DNA of 7,560 bases from Bacillota bacterium. Lineage in GTDB: Bacteria > Bacillota_G > SHA-98 > UBA4971. Under the pieces are notes generated by a model, which saw nothing but the letters and a program-made list of their open reading frames with translations, had not been told where the DNA came from and did not search any database. Location: assembly GCA_012512055.1 (NCBI GenBank), contig JAAZEW010000103.1, positions 1-7,560 on the forward strand, read 5' to 3'. Below are positions 1-6,639 of this stretch, piece after piece (position 1 is the stretch's first letter; each line of letters begins with the position of its first letter). A program made the translations under genes and the position numbers.

Positions 1-997
1 GCATATTACCAATGACCAACCCTATGGTTTTTCCGGTATCGGTTAATACTGCTTGAACTTCCGGGAGCTCAGAAAGACGAGGGTTCAGTACATCACTTAT
101 AGTAAGGCGATCCTTCTGAAACCCCAAGTCAAAAAGAGTCTTATCAGGGACTGAAGCTTTGATTCTCTCTACGACTGCCCTAACGCCGCATACCGCTTCA
201 AAACAACCATACCGGCCGCAACCACAGCGTGGCCCGGCCTCTGAAGTTGTAGCGACATGACCGATTTCTCCTGCGTAGCCCCAGGCTCCGCCGTAAACCC
301 TATTATCAATGATTATACCTGCACCAATGCCGACGGACAGGTTCAAGTATACTAGATTTGCACAGCCTTTGCCGATTCCGTATGTTTGCTCACCGAGCGC
401 AGCCGCGTTTGATATGTTTTCAATGTGAACCGGAATTCCCCTGATGGCTTCATGCAACATGTCACGGAAAGGGACATTCTCCCACGGAAGATTCGGAGCT
501 CTTGCCACCATACCGTCTGCTGAGCTAATAAGCCCGGGGAATGCAACTCCGCAACACAAGATCAGATCTCGCCCTATATTGGCGGAGAGCACCAGTGAGT
601 CCATGGACTCACAAATAGCTTCAGCTACTTTCTCCGGGACCGAAGTGTCTCTTGCAACAAGCTGGTTCCCTAATACATGACCGGTGAGGTCCAACAACGC
701 TGTGACTATCTCCCCACGCTGAATACGAACAGCAACGACAAATCCGGCTTTTGGGTTTAGTTCCAACAAGATTGGTCGTCTGCCACCTGTAGAAACCCCG
801 CGGCCTATCTCCTTTACGATGTCTGCTTCGAGCATGTCCTTGACTATTGCGGATACCGTAGGCGGAGTGAGGCCGGTTATTCTTGCGATTTCACTTCTGG
901 CAACCGGACCTCGTTTTCTAATGGTATCTCGTACCAGCGCACGGTTTATCTCTTTGAGATCGCTGTTCGTACTGGCAAGCTTTCCATACCTCTTCAA
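1..997 (-). CDS. ROK-family transcriptional repressor, C-terminus cut by window edge
   Basis: The open frame covers 332 codons and leaves the window at its 3' end; the family is usually near 390-400 residues, so about 60 are missing. Residues about 12-65 form a winged helix-turn-helix of the ROK repressor type (INRALVRDTI, then SEIARITGLTPPTVSAIVKDM, then STGGRRP). The sugar-kinase-like fold follows: GVAFPGLI, PNLPW, VGIGAG, GEIGH (His247) and the zinc motif CGCGRYGCFE (residues 258-267). The usual ENDAN segment with the kinase catalytic Asp reads ENISN, with Ile195 in its place, so this is very likely a non-catalytic regulator. I chose TTG at 995-997: GAGGA lies 5 bases and AGGAGG 12 bases upstream, and the protein then begins just before the winged helix as in relatives. 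An in-frame GTG at 1067-1069 would add a 24-residue basic tail. It is divergent from the transporter cluster and probably controls it in response to a sugar-like ligand. That role is inferred. Confidence 0.93.
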   Translation of the reverse strand, partial: MKRYGKLASTNSDLKEINRALVRDTIRKRGPVARSEIARITGLTPPTVSAIVKDMLEADIVKEIGRGVSTGGRRPILLELNPKAGFVVAVRIQRGEIVTALLDLTGHVLGNQLVARDTSVPEKVAEAICESMDSLVLSANIGRDLILCCGVAFPGLISSADGMVARAPNLPWENVPFRDMLHEAIRGIPVHIENISNAAALGEQTYGIGKGCANLVYLNLSVGIGAGIIIDNRVYGGAWGYAGEIGHVATTSEAGPRCGCGRYGCFEAVCGVRAVVERIKASVPDKTLFDLGFQKDRLTISDVLNPRLSELPEVQAVLTDTGKTIGLVIGNM

Positions 998-1002
998 CTC
1001 TG

Positions 1003-1015
1003 TCCTCTGCCTCCT
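1003..1015 (-). promoter_or_regulatory. Ribosome binding site supporting the TTG start of the ROK gene
   Basis: Read on the - strand, AGGAGG (1010-1015) and GAGGA (1003-1007) precede TTG at 995-997 by 12 and 5 bases. No comparable site precedes the upstream in-frame GTG at 1067-1069, and an in-frame TGA lies just beyond that. This decides for the TTG start, though the GTG cannot be excluded. Confidence 0.55.
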
Positions 1016-1326
1016 AGGGCCCTGCCCGTTTCGTGATCTCAGGTCGCCGGAACCTTCATCAATGCCCACACAGTAGGAAGGTCATCACCGGATATGTTTG
1101 TAATCTCCATTAATAAAGTTCAAGATTCCTTTCCAATATCCTTCTTGTTAGGAGATAATGCTCATGACAGCGTCCCGAAGATTGAGCGCTCCATATATCC
1201 GCAGCACAAGACCTTATTGCGAGCTTCTTACAAGATGTGGGACAGACTCCTGAGTTTTTCTAATGCTTGAGGAAGGATTCCTGGGAAGCACGTAGAAGTC
1301 TATAGCCTGACTATATTAATAAGGAC

Positions 1327-1345
1327 AATAAACGAAGTCTTTATT
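1327..1345. promoter_or_regulatory. Candidate operator: inverted repeat AATAAA-N7-TTTATT
   Basis: AATAAA at 1327-1332 is repeated inverted as TTTATT at 1340-1345 with a 7-base spacer, 70 bases before the oxidoreductase start. It lies just downstream of the only -10-like AT block, where a repressor could block transcription. Six-base arms in AT-rich DNA can arise by chance. Assigning it to the ROK protein is inference. Confidence 0.25.
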
Positions 1346-1401
1346 CGCTCTTATGAGCCCGCCAGACCTGAGTTCGCATGTGCCAAAGAAGAGACGAAGA
1401 C

Positions 1402-1408
1402 GGAGGGG
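1402..1408 (+). promoter_or_regulatory. Ribosome binding site fixing the oxidoreductase start
   Basis: GGAGGGG ends 7 bases before ATG 1416. The earlier in-frame ATG at 1353 has no ribosome binding site, and it would add 21 residues rich in Lys/Arg ahead of the Rossmann strand, where family members normally begin. The 1416 start is therefore preferred. Confidence 0.7.
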
Positions 1409-1415
1409 ATTTGCT

Positions 1416-2456
1416 ATGGGACTGGGTTTTGCAGTCATCGGATTAGGCGCTATCTCCAAAGTACATCTGGACGCTATCTGTTCAATTCCTGAAGCTCGCC
1501 TCGTTGCCGTGGCCGACTTGATGGAAGAACGGGCTGCAAGCATAGGACAATCCTACGGGTGCCGCGCATTTTCTGATTATCGCCACGTATTAGAGAGAGA
1601 AGATGTTGATGTAGTCTCTATCTTGACCCCCAGCGGGGGGAGAAGAGACATAGCCCTGGATGCCGCTGCCGCAGGAAAACATATCATTGCAGAAAAACCT
1701 TTGGAAATCACTGTAGAGAAAATTGACGAAATGGTAGACGCCTGTGATAAAGCAGGCGTCCTTTTATCGGGGATATTCCAATTCAGATTCAAGCCTGCAT
1801 GGCGGCTGTTGAAGGAATTCATGAGTCAGGGTAGGCTTGGGAAGCTCTACGTAGGGGACGCCTACAACAAGTGGTATCGAACGAGGGAATACTACAAATC
1901 CGCCGGTTGGAGGGGAACATGGGAATTTGACGGCGGAGGAGCTTTGATGAATCAAGGAATTCACGTGGTAGACCTCCTCCAATGGATACTGGGGGATGTC
2001 GAGGAAGTAACCGCTTACTGCAAAACATTACGCCACGATATAGAAGTTGAAGATACGGTGGTAGCAATCCTCAATTATGTAAACGGAGCGGTTGGAGTAA
2101 TCGAAGCAACTACATCAGTCTCTCCGGGATATCCAATGACCATGCAAATCCACGGTGAACATGGTAGCGTCCATATGCAAGGTGATTGGATAACTGAATG
2201 GGCAGTGGATGGCATCTCCCAACAAGAATATGCCGAAATCCAACCGTTAATGATACAAAACGCAACACAGTCTACTTCTTCCGATCCTGCCCAGGTCGAC
2301 TGCACCTGGCACCGGCTCCAGATTAATGATATCGTACACGCTATTTTGGAGAACCGCGAACCTCTGGTATCAGGCCGTGAAGCTCGTAAGAGTGTTCAAA
2401 TCATACAGTGCATCTACCAATCTGCACGTGAGGGAAGGCCAATAAGACTTAGTTAG
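1416..2456 (+). CDS. Gfo/Idh/MocA family NAD(P)-dependent oxidoreductase
   Basis: The protein is 346 residues, normal for the family. The N-terminal Rossmann domain starts at once with AVIGLGAISKVH (residues 6-17), followed by VAVADL ending the second strand at Asp34, which suggests NAD preference. AEKPLEI carries the family EKP motif at residues 93-95, with Lys94 the expected catalytic or substrate-binding lysine. The C-terminal domain has GGGALMNQGIHVVDLL (173-188). His183 is the expected catalytic histidine, and the Asp seen four residues earlier in inositol dehydrogenase is Asn179, a common variant in this subgroup. Such enzymes oxidise or reduce a hydroxyl/keto carbon on sugars, inositols or their derivatives in the cytoplasm. 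As first gene of the cluster, 84 bases before the transporter, it probably acts on the imported compound or an early product. The substrate cannot be read from the sequence. Confidence 0.95.
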   Translation: MGLGFAVIGLGAISKVHLDAICSIPEARLVAVADLMEERAASIGQSYGCRAFSDYRHVLEREDVDVVSILTPSGGRRDIALDAAAAGKHIIAEKPLEITVEKIDEMVDACDKAGVLLSGIFQFRFKPAWRLLKEFMSQGRLGKLYVGDAYNKWYRTREYYKSAGWRGTWEFDGGGALMNQGIHVVDLLQWILGDVEEVTAYCKTLRHDIEVEDTVVAILNYVNGAVGVIEATTSVSPGYPMTMQIHGEHGSVHMQGDWITEWAVDGISQQEYAEIQPLMIQNATQSTSSDPAQVDCTWHRLQINDIVHAILENREPLVSGREARKSVQIIQCIYQSAREGRPIRLS

Positions 2457-2475
2457 CAAACAAACTGGGGGTGAT

Positions 2476-2544
2476 ATGTACCAAGAAACCACGGTTAGTT
2501 TGGAACTGCCCTCATCAACAAGTAAGGAGGTACAAACCCAATGA
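2476..2544 (+). CDS. Possible 22-residue leader ORF coupled to the binding-protein gene
   Basis: In the gap between the oxidoreductase and the binding-protein gene, ATG 2476 follows GGGGGTGAT, a good match to the anti-Shine-Dalgarno region but with a short spacer of about 4 bases. The frame reads MYQETTVSLELPSSTSKEVQTQ and stops at TGA 2542-2544, which overlaps the ATG of the next gene as ATGA. The arrangement would allow translational coupling. The peptide has no recognisable motif and may be chance. The downstream gene also has its own strong site (AAGGAGG at 2524-2530), so the leader is not required. Confidence 0.2.
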   Translation: MYQETTVSLELPSSTSKEVQTQ

Positions 2545-3542
2545 AGAAGCTAGCCTCAATTGTAACATTGCTGGTAATGGTTCTTGCCATTACTATGTCT
2601 GTTGGAGTAGGCGCAGCCACATGGCCTACGAAACCGATCAATATCATTGTGCCGTGGGGCCCCGGAGGCGCATCAGACCTGGCTGCAAGGACGCTTGCGG
2701 TGGAAATGGAAAAGGTACTGGGCCAGAGAATTGCCATCACAAATACGCCAGGCGCCTCAGGTGCAATCGGGACACGTGCCATGTTCGATGCGCCACGTGA
2801 CGGCTATACCTGGAGCGGAAACGCAGACGGTAGTATAGCTACTTACCAGATCCTTGAGTACCTGGCTGATATCAGCCACAGAGAATACGCGGCTTTCCTG
2901 ACACTCTTTACACCAAACGTCATAGCTGTACCTGCAAACTCCCCTTACAAGGACTTTCCCCAACTCCTTGAGGCTATGAAAACAAAGACCATAACAGTAG
3001 CGACAGCCGGCGTAGGAAGCGGCGGTCATGTAGCCGCAGAGCTTATGAAGAAGCATGCGGGCATCGACTACAAGCACGTTCCATACCAGGGGGGAGCCCC
3101 TGCAGTAACCGCTACAGTCCAAGGCGAAGTTGACATGGTGCCTCAGCTATCTATGGAAGTCACTGAAATGCTTCGTGCCAAACAACTAAGGGCTTTAGTC
3201 GTCTTTGTCAGCGAGCCTCTGGTTGTGGAGGGTTATGGTGCGATTCCGCCGATTACTGACTGGCTACCGGATTTCCCGAGTGTAGGTATGTACTTCGGGC
3301 TATTTATCCCCAAGGGCATTCCTGAAGCCGCCATGGAACGCATTACAGAGGCATTCATCGTCGCTTCAGAAGCAGAGTCAACAAGAAACTTCATCGCTGA
3401 GCGAGGCTCGAAGGCAGTATCAATTTACGGCAAAGAGGCTGACGAGCTGATGGAGCGAGTAGCATCTCAACTCGCATGGCTGCATTATGAAGCCGGCACT
3501 GCCAAAGTATCGCCTGAGAAATTCGGAATTCCCAAGCCGTAA
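2541..3542 (+). CDS. tctC: TTT-family extracytoplasmic solute-binding protein (TctC/Bug type)
   Basis: The protein is 333 residues, typical for the Bug/TctC family. It starts at ATG 2541, 10 bases after AAGGAGG. Residues 1-26 are a Sec signal peptide: KK, then a hydrophobic core, with likely cleavage near VGVGA-A (about 25/26). No lipobox Cys is present, so it should be a free periplasmic protein rather than a lipoprotein. The mature protein opens with WPTKPINIIVPWGPGGASD (28-46), the first ligand-binding loop of the family, then NTPGASGAIGT. The second family loop is visible as AGVGSGGHVAAELM. It would capture a carboxylate-bearing ligand and deliver it to the TctA/TctB membrane pair encoded next. 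The ligand is unknown. The large gap and hairpin after it suggest it is expressed more strongly than the membrane subunits. Confidence 0.95.
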   Translation: MKKLASIVTLLVMVLAITMSVGVGAATWPTKPINIIVPWGPGGASDLAARTLAVEMEKVLGQRIAITNTPGASGAIGTRAMFDAPRDGYTWSGNADGSIATYQILEYLADISHREYAAFLTLFTPNVIAVPANSPYKDFPQLLEAMKTKTITVATAGVGSGGHVAAELMKKHAGIDYKHVPYQGGAPAVTATVQGEVDMVPQLSMEVTEMLRAKQLRALVVFVSEPLVVEGYGAIPPITDWLPDFPSVGMYFGLFIPKGIPEAAMERITEAFIVASEAESTRNFIAERGSKAVSIYGKEADELMERVASQLAWLHYEAGTAKVSPEKFGIPKP

Positions 3543-3591
3543 GGCTCCGGGAGAATCTTCGAACCTCGACGTGTAACGGCAAGAAGAGATG

Positions 3592-3640
3592 AGTCGGAGG
3601 GGCTTTCACAGGGTGTGGTCTATCGGTTGCCCCTCCGACT
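3592..3640 (+). other. Intercistronic hairpin with perfect 12-bp stem, tctC-tctB gap
   Basis: AGTCGGAGGGGC (3592-3603) is exactly complementary to GCCCCTCCGACT (3629-3640), with a 25-base loop that itself contains CACA-GGG-TGTG. It lies 50 bases after the tctC stop, within a gap of about 180 bases before tctB. There is no T-tract after it, so it is not a standard intrinsic terminator. Such a hairpin fits a 3' mRNA stabiliser or processing site that keeps binding-protein mRNA above that of the membrane subunits, as is known in other transporter operons. Its function here is inferred. Confidence 0.7.
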
Positions 3641-3723
3641 ACGGCTGAATTCCGCCTTAGATGTGCTGCTGTTCTACGTAGCCAATAAGCGAGTCTAAGG
3701 TAAGGAGGAGGAAATCACAAGTC

Positions 3724-4227
3724 ATGGAGAAAGCGGATATTAGAAGCGGTATTCTTATCATACTGGTAGGAGTCTCCTTTCTCCTCAGTAGCTTACGCAT
3801 GCCATGGAGCATATACGGATATGAGTGGTTTGCATGCCCGGGTTTTGTTCCGTCAATACTGGCCGGAGTCCTCATGATGCTAGGCATCATCCTCCTTGTA
3901 AGAGGGATCTCCCGAAAACGCCTTAATGAAGCTGGGGTTGACGGCAGTTCAGACGGAAAGGAATCAAGCGCACAAACCCCGCTTAAGATAACCCACTGGA
4001 CTGAAAACCCAACGTACAGAATTATGCTGACTATAGGACTATGTTCCGCATATATCTTCTTGCTCCTTGGCAGGCTGCCATACTGGTTGTCAACGACGAT
4101 TTTTGTCACAGCCTTTATTTTTTTGTTTAAGGGGGCAAGCCTCGTCAAGAGTATCGCAATTGGCGCTTTGACATCGGTTGTAGTGATTTTTGTGTTTTAT
4201 AAGATTTTCGTTGTATTTCTTCCCTAG
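3724..4227 (+). CDS. tctB: TTT-family small membrane subunit (TctB)
   Basis: The protein is 167 residues, the usual TctB size. Hydrophobic segments lie at about 6-24, 38-60, 98-116, 119-136 and 141-165, with a polar loop at about 61-97 between the two halves. The last two segments are very short of polar spacing, so the true number is four or five. PGFVP (39-43) before the second segment is a recurrent TctB feature. ATG 3724 follows AGGAGGAGG at 3703-3711 with a rather long 12-base spacer; no other start fits. The subunit partners the large channel protein encoded 17 bases downstream. TctB sequences diverge strongly, so the assignment rests on size, topology and position between the tctC and tctA genes. 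Confidence 0.9.
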   Translation: MEKADIRSGILIILVGVSFLLSSLRMPWSIYGYEWFACPGFVPSILAGVLMMLGIILLVRGISRKRLNEAGVDGSSDGKESSAQTPLKITHWTENPTYRIMLTIGLCSAYIFLLLGRLPYWLSTTIFVTAFIFLFKGASLVKSIAIGALTSVVVIFVFYKIFVVFLP

Positions 4228-4231
4228 GAAT

Positions 4232-4237
4232 GGAGGG
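4232..4237 (+). promoter_or_regulatory. Ribosome binding site favouring a TTG start for tctA
   Basis: GGAGGG is followed by a 7-base spacer and TTG at 4245-4247. The earlier in-frame ATG at 4230 overlaps this site and is preceded only by AGGA with no spacer. TTG 4245 is therefore the better start, giving 505 residues instead of 510. Confidence 0.6.
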
Positions 4238-4244
4238 AACCGAC

Positions 4245-5762
4245 TTGAACATAAGTGTCTTTTTCACTGAACTCATACGGCTCATAACGCCGTCCGCGAT
4301 TTTGAATGTGTTCTGGGCTGCTGCCTTCGGGCTTATTGTGGGAATGTTGCCCGGCCTTACCGCAACAATGGGCGTAGCCCTCCTGACCGGCCTGACTTTT
4401 CGCTTTGTGCCTGACCAAGCAGTGCTAATCCTGATAACTACTTATGCTGCTGCCATATATGGCGGTTCCTGGTCTGCCATTCTCCTTAACATCCCGGGAA
4501 CACCGGCAAATGCCGCAACATGCCTTGATGGGAATCCTTTGGCGAGAGCAGGCAAGGCAGGCGAAGCTATTGGCCTCGCAACAATCGCATCTGCAATCGG
4601 GACTCTTTTCGGTCTGATTTGTCTTGCGATCTTCTCTCCCATGATCGGCAGGCTTGCTCTGGAATTCGGCTCCTGGGAGTTCTTTACCTTAGCAGTATTC
4701 GGAGTTGTGATATGCGGTAATTTGACAGCCCCGAAAGACCCTCTCAAAGGTTGGATAGCAGGCGCTTTCGGGTTGTTGCTGTCACAGATTGGCCAGGATC
4801 CCATACAAGCATATCCCAGATTTACCTTAGGGATGCTGCAGCTAATGGGTGGGCTTTCCTTAATACATGTCCTTGTAGGCGCGTACGGCGTAAGCGAGAT
4901 TATTGCAGTCATGAAAGAACCCAAAGACTACAGAGTTCTGACGAAAGTGACAAGGATCATTCCTAGCTGGGAAGACATCCGAAGACATTGGAAGACTATC
5001 CTTCGCTCAGGGGCTATCGGCGTTTTTGTCGGAGCCATACCCGGAGTAGGAGAAGACACATCCGCCTGGATAGCGTATGACTTTGCGAAACGTGCCAGCA
5101 AGACTCCGGAGGAGTTTGGAAAGGGTTCGTATGACGGCCTGATTGCAGCCGAAACAGCAAACAATGCGTGTGTTGGCGGAGCCATCATCCCTGTACTTAC
5201 CCTTGCAGTTCCCGGCAGCGCACCGGCGGCAGTAGTTCTTGCAGCTATGTGGCTCCATGGCATAAGACCCGGCCCGCTGCTAATGATTGAACAGCCACAG
5301 TTTATCGCCACAACTACCGCCATTGTCTTCCTTGCCACAATTGCCATGACCATAATTGGGCTTTTACTGGCAAGGCCGCTTGTAAAAGTCCTGGAAGTCC
5401 CAAGGACGATTTTGATGTCGGTTATTTTCGTCCTTTGCGCAGTCGGATCCTTTGCCATTAACGGCAGATTGTTCGACATTTATCTTATGTTCATATTCGG
5501 ACTCATCGGATTCTACATGCGAGAGAACAACTTCCCTGCTGCACCGCTTGTGCTTGGTTTCATACTGGGTCCGATGGCAGACGAGAACTTCCGTAGGGCA
5601 ATGGTAATTGCAGACGCAAACTTAACGCCATTCTTTACCCGTCCCATCTGTATAGTCCTGTGGATTCTCACGCTCATTGTGATACTCAGCAGAACCAGAA
5701 TACCCGGGGCAATTCGCAACCTGCTGGCGGGGAGGAAGCATCATAGCGGGGCGGAAGGATGA
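4245..5762 (+). CDS. tctA: TTT-family large membrane subunit (TctA)
   Basis: About 505 residues from TTG 4245, the normal size for this family, with many hydrophobic segments throughout. The signature motifs are present: GMLPGLTATMGVALL (from residue 33), YGGSWSAILLNIPGTPA (NIPG at 82-85) and LDGNPLARAGKAGEAIG. The second half repeats the pattern with AIPGVGEDTSAWIAYDFA (from 264) and VPGSAPAAVVLAAM (PGSAP at 323-327), reflecting the internal duplication of the family. Paired PG motifs in re-entrant hairpins are thought to form the transport site, with ion-gradient-driven uptake. It forms the transporter with TctB and the binding protein. Its 3' end carries the AAGGA used by the next gene, which begins 7 bases after the TGA stop, so the genes are co-transcribed. 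Confidence 0.96.
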   Translation: MNISVFFTELIRLITPSAILNVFWAAAFGLIVGMLPGLTATMGVALLTGLTFRFVPDQAVLILITTYAAAIYGGSWSAILLNIPGTPANAATCLDGNPLARAGKAGEAIGLATIASAIGTLFGLICLAIFSPMIGRLALEFGSWEFFTLAVFGVVICGNLTAPKDPLKGWIAGAFGLLLSQIGQDPIQAYPRFTLGMLQLMGGLSLIHVLVGAYGVSEIIAVMKEPKDYRVLTKVTRIIPSWEDIRRHWKTILRSGAIGVFVGAIPGVGEDTSAWIAYDFAKRASKTPEEFGKGSYDGLIAAETANNACVGGAIIPVLTLAVPGSAPAAVVLAAMWLHGIRPGPLLMIEQPQFIATTTAIVFLATIAMTIIGLLLARPLVKVLEVPRTILMSVIFVLCAVGSFAINGRLFDIYLMFIFGLIGFYMRENNFPAAPLVLGFILGPMADENFRRAMVIADANLTPFFTRPICIVLWILTLIVILSRTRIPGAIRNLLAGRKHHSGAEG

Positions 5763-5769
5763 TGATTCT

Positions 5770-6639
5770 ATGAAACGTGCAATCATTACGGATGAAGTGT
5801 CTCAGGATCTGGCCAGAGCAGTCAGTATAGCAAGAAGTTTTGACCTGGACGGTATTGAACTGAGATCTGCGTGGGATAAGGATGCGCATGAGTTGTCCTG
5901 CGATGATATCCGGCGTATTCGCGAGATAGTAATCGAAGGAGAACTGGAAGTTGCATGCATTGCTTCCCCCTCTTTCAAGTGTCATCTTTTTGACGATAAG
6001 GAATACCGGACTCACCTCCGCATCCTGGAGAGAAGCAGCGTCGTAGCACGTGAGCTGAATTGCTCCCTCGTTCGAGGCTTCACTTTCTGGGATGAAGGGA
6101 TGTTCAAAGAGAATCTGCCTTTGATAGTCAGAAGGCTTTCCGGCGCAGAACCAATCCTCCGGGATCATCAAGTGAGGCTGGCAGTGGAATACGATCCCGG
6201 CACATCTACAAACTGCAGCCAAAAACTGCGTTCCGTGCTGGATAGCCTTAACCCGGATTATTTCGGAGCGCTCTGGGATCCCGGGAACAGTATCTACGTC
6301 CGGGAAGCTGAGAAATTCCCTGAAGATTACCGGCGGCTAAAGGATTATGTCTTACATGTTCATGTCAAAGACGTAACCACCAAGACCCCTTCCGGAGAGC
6401 CGGAAGCTTGCCGTGTCGGGTACGGAGAAGTGGGTTTTGGAGATGTTTTCAGACAACTGGCGCAGGATAAGTACGCCGGCTGGCTGTCTTTAGAGACTCA
6501 CTACAGATTGCAGTCGGCAATAACCGATGATCTGCTCTCTCGGCCCAAAGGTAGCGCTTTCTCTCACGGCGGAGAGGAAGCATCCATTGAGAGTCTTGTG
6601 AGCTGGTCTCAGATTATGACAGAGGAGGGTCTGCTCTAA
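5770..6639 (+). CDS. Sugar phosphate isomerase/epimerase-like TIM-barrel protein (xylose isomerase-like), first copy
   Basis: The protein is 289 residues, the usual single-barrel size. ATG 5770 follows AAGGA at 5755-5759, inside the end of tctA. It begins MKRAIITDEVSQD and continues FDLDGIELR (24-32), the first barrel strands. The expected divalent-metal ligands of the superfamily are visible: Glu140 in LAVEYDPGT, Asp170 in LWDPGNS, His198 in HVHVKD and Glu242 in LSLETHY. Members isomerise, epimerise or dehydrate sugars and inositol derivatives (IolE, IolI, tagatose epimerases), and some cleave 3-keto glycosides. It shares little obvious identity with the next gene beyond the fold, so the two probably catalyse different steps. 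It overlaps the next start by one base (TAATG), which implies coupled translation. The substrate is not identifiable. Confidence 0.92.
   Translation: MKRAIITDEVSQDLARAVSIARSFDLDGIELRSAWDKDAHELSCDDIRRIREIVIEGELEVACIASPSFKCHLFDDKEYRTHLRILERSSVVARELNCSLVRGFTFWDEGMFKENLPLIVRRLSGAEPILRDHQVRLAVEYDPGTSTNCSQKLRSVLDSLNPDYFGALWDPGNSIYVREAEKFPEDYRRLKDYVLHVHVKDVTTKTPSGEPEACRVGYGEVGFGDVFRQLAQDKYAGWLSLETHYRLQSAITDDLLSRPKGSAFSHGGEEASIESLVSWSQIMTEEGLL

Larger units (their letters stand above)
998..1415. promoter_or_regulatory. Divergent intergenic region between the ROK gene and the oxidoreductase gene
   Basis: About 418 bases separate the two divergent starts and should hold both promoters and the ROK operator. 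No textbook sigma-70 promoter stands out. A weak - strand candidate for the ROK gene is TTGGAA (1131-1136) with TATTAA (1110-1115), but the spacer is only 15 bases. On the + strand the AT-rich TATATT at 1312-1317 is a possible -10 element without a good -35. The octamer ATTAATAA occurs at 1109-1116 and again at 1315-1322, one near each expected promoter. I see no RNA gene and no convincing protein gene here. A 31-codon frame at 1158-1253 is discussed under rejected items. Confidence 0.5.

Noticed and set aside
1158..1253. 31-codon + strand ORF (MLMTASRRLSAP...) after TTAGGAGATA
   Set aside because: The Shine-Dalgarno spacing to ATG 1158 is too short (ATG 1164 would fit better), the peptide has no motif, and it sits where divergent promoters are expected. 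Not supported as a gene without conservation data.
1353..1415. N-terminal extension of the oxidoreductase from ATG 1353
   Set aside because: It has no ribosome binding site and adds a Lys/Arg-rich stretch before the Rossmann strand. GGAGGGG 7 bases before ATG 1416 gives the family-typical start.
2481..2503. Imperfect palindrome CCAAGAAACC-AC-GGTTAGTTTGG
   Set aside because: The arms are unequal with several mismatches and the core loop is only two bases. Too weak to call an operator or hairpin.
3592..3640. Rho-independent terminator between tctC and tctB
   Set aside because: The stem is strong but the loop is 25 bases and no T-tract follows. Genes on both sides belong to one transporter.
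3657..4148. 163-residue - strand ORF over tctB
   Set aside because: It is a shadow of tctB on the opposite strand with no recognisable domain. The + strand frame has the right size, topology, start and neighbours.
4928..5479. 183-residue - strand ORF over tctA
   Set aside because: Antisense shadow of a clearly recognised TctA region carrying the PGVGEDTSAW and PGSAP motifs.
5686..6222. 178-residue - strand ORF over the first isomerase
   Set aside because: Antisense to a frame with all four metal ligands and the family's length. No domain seen in the shadow frame.
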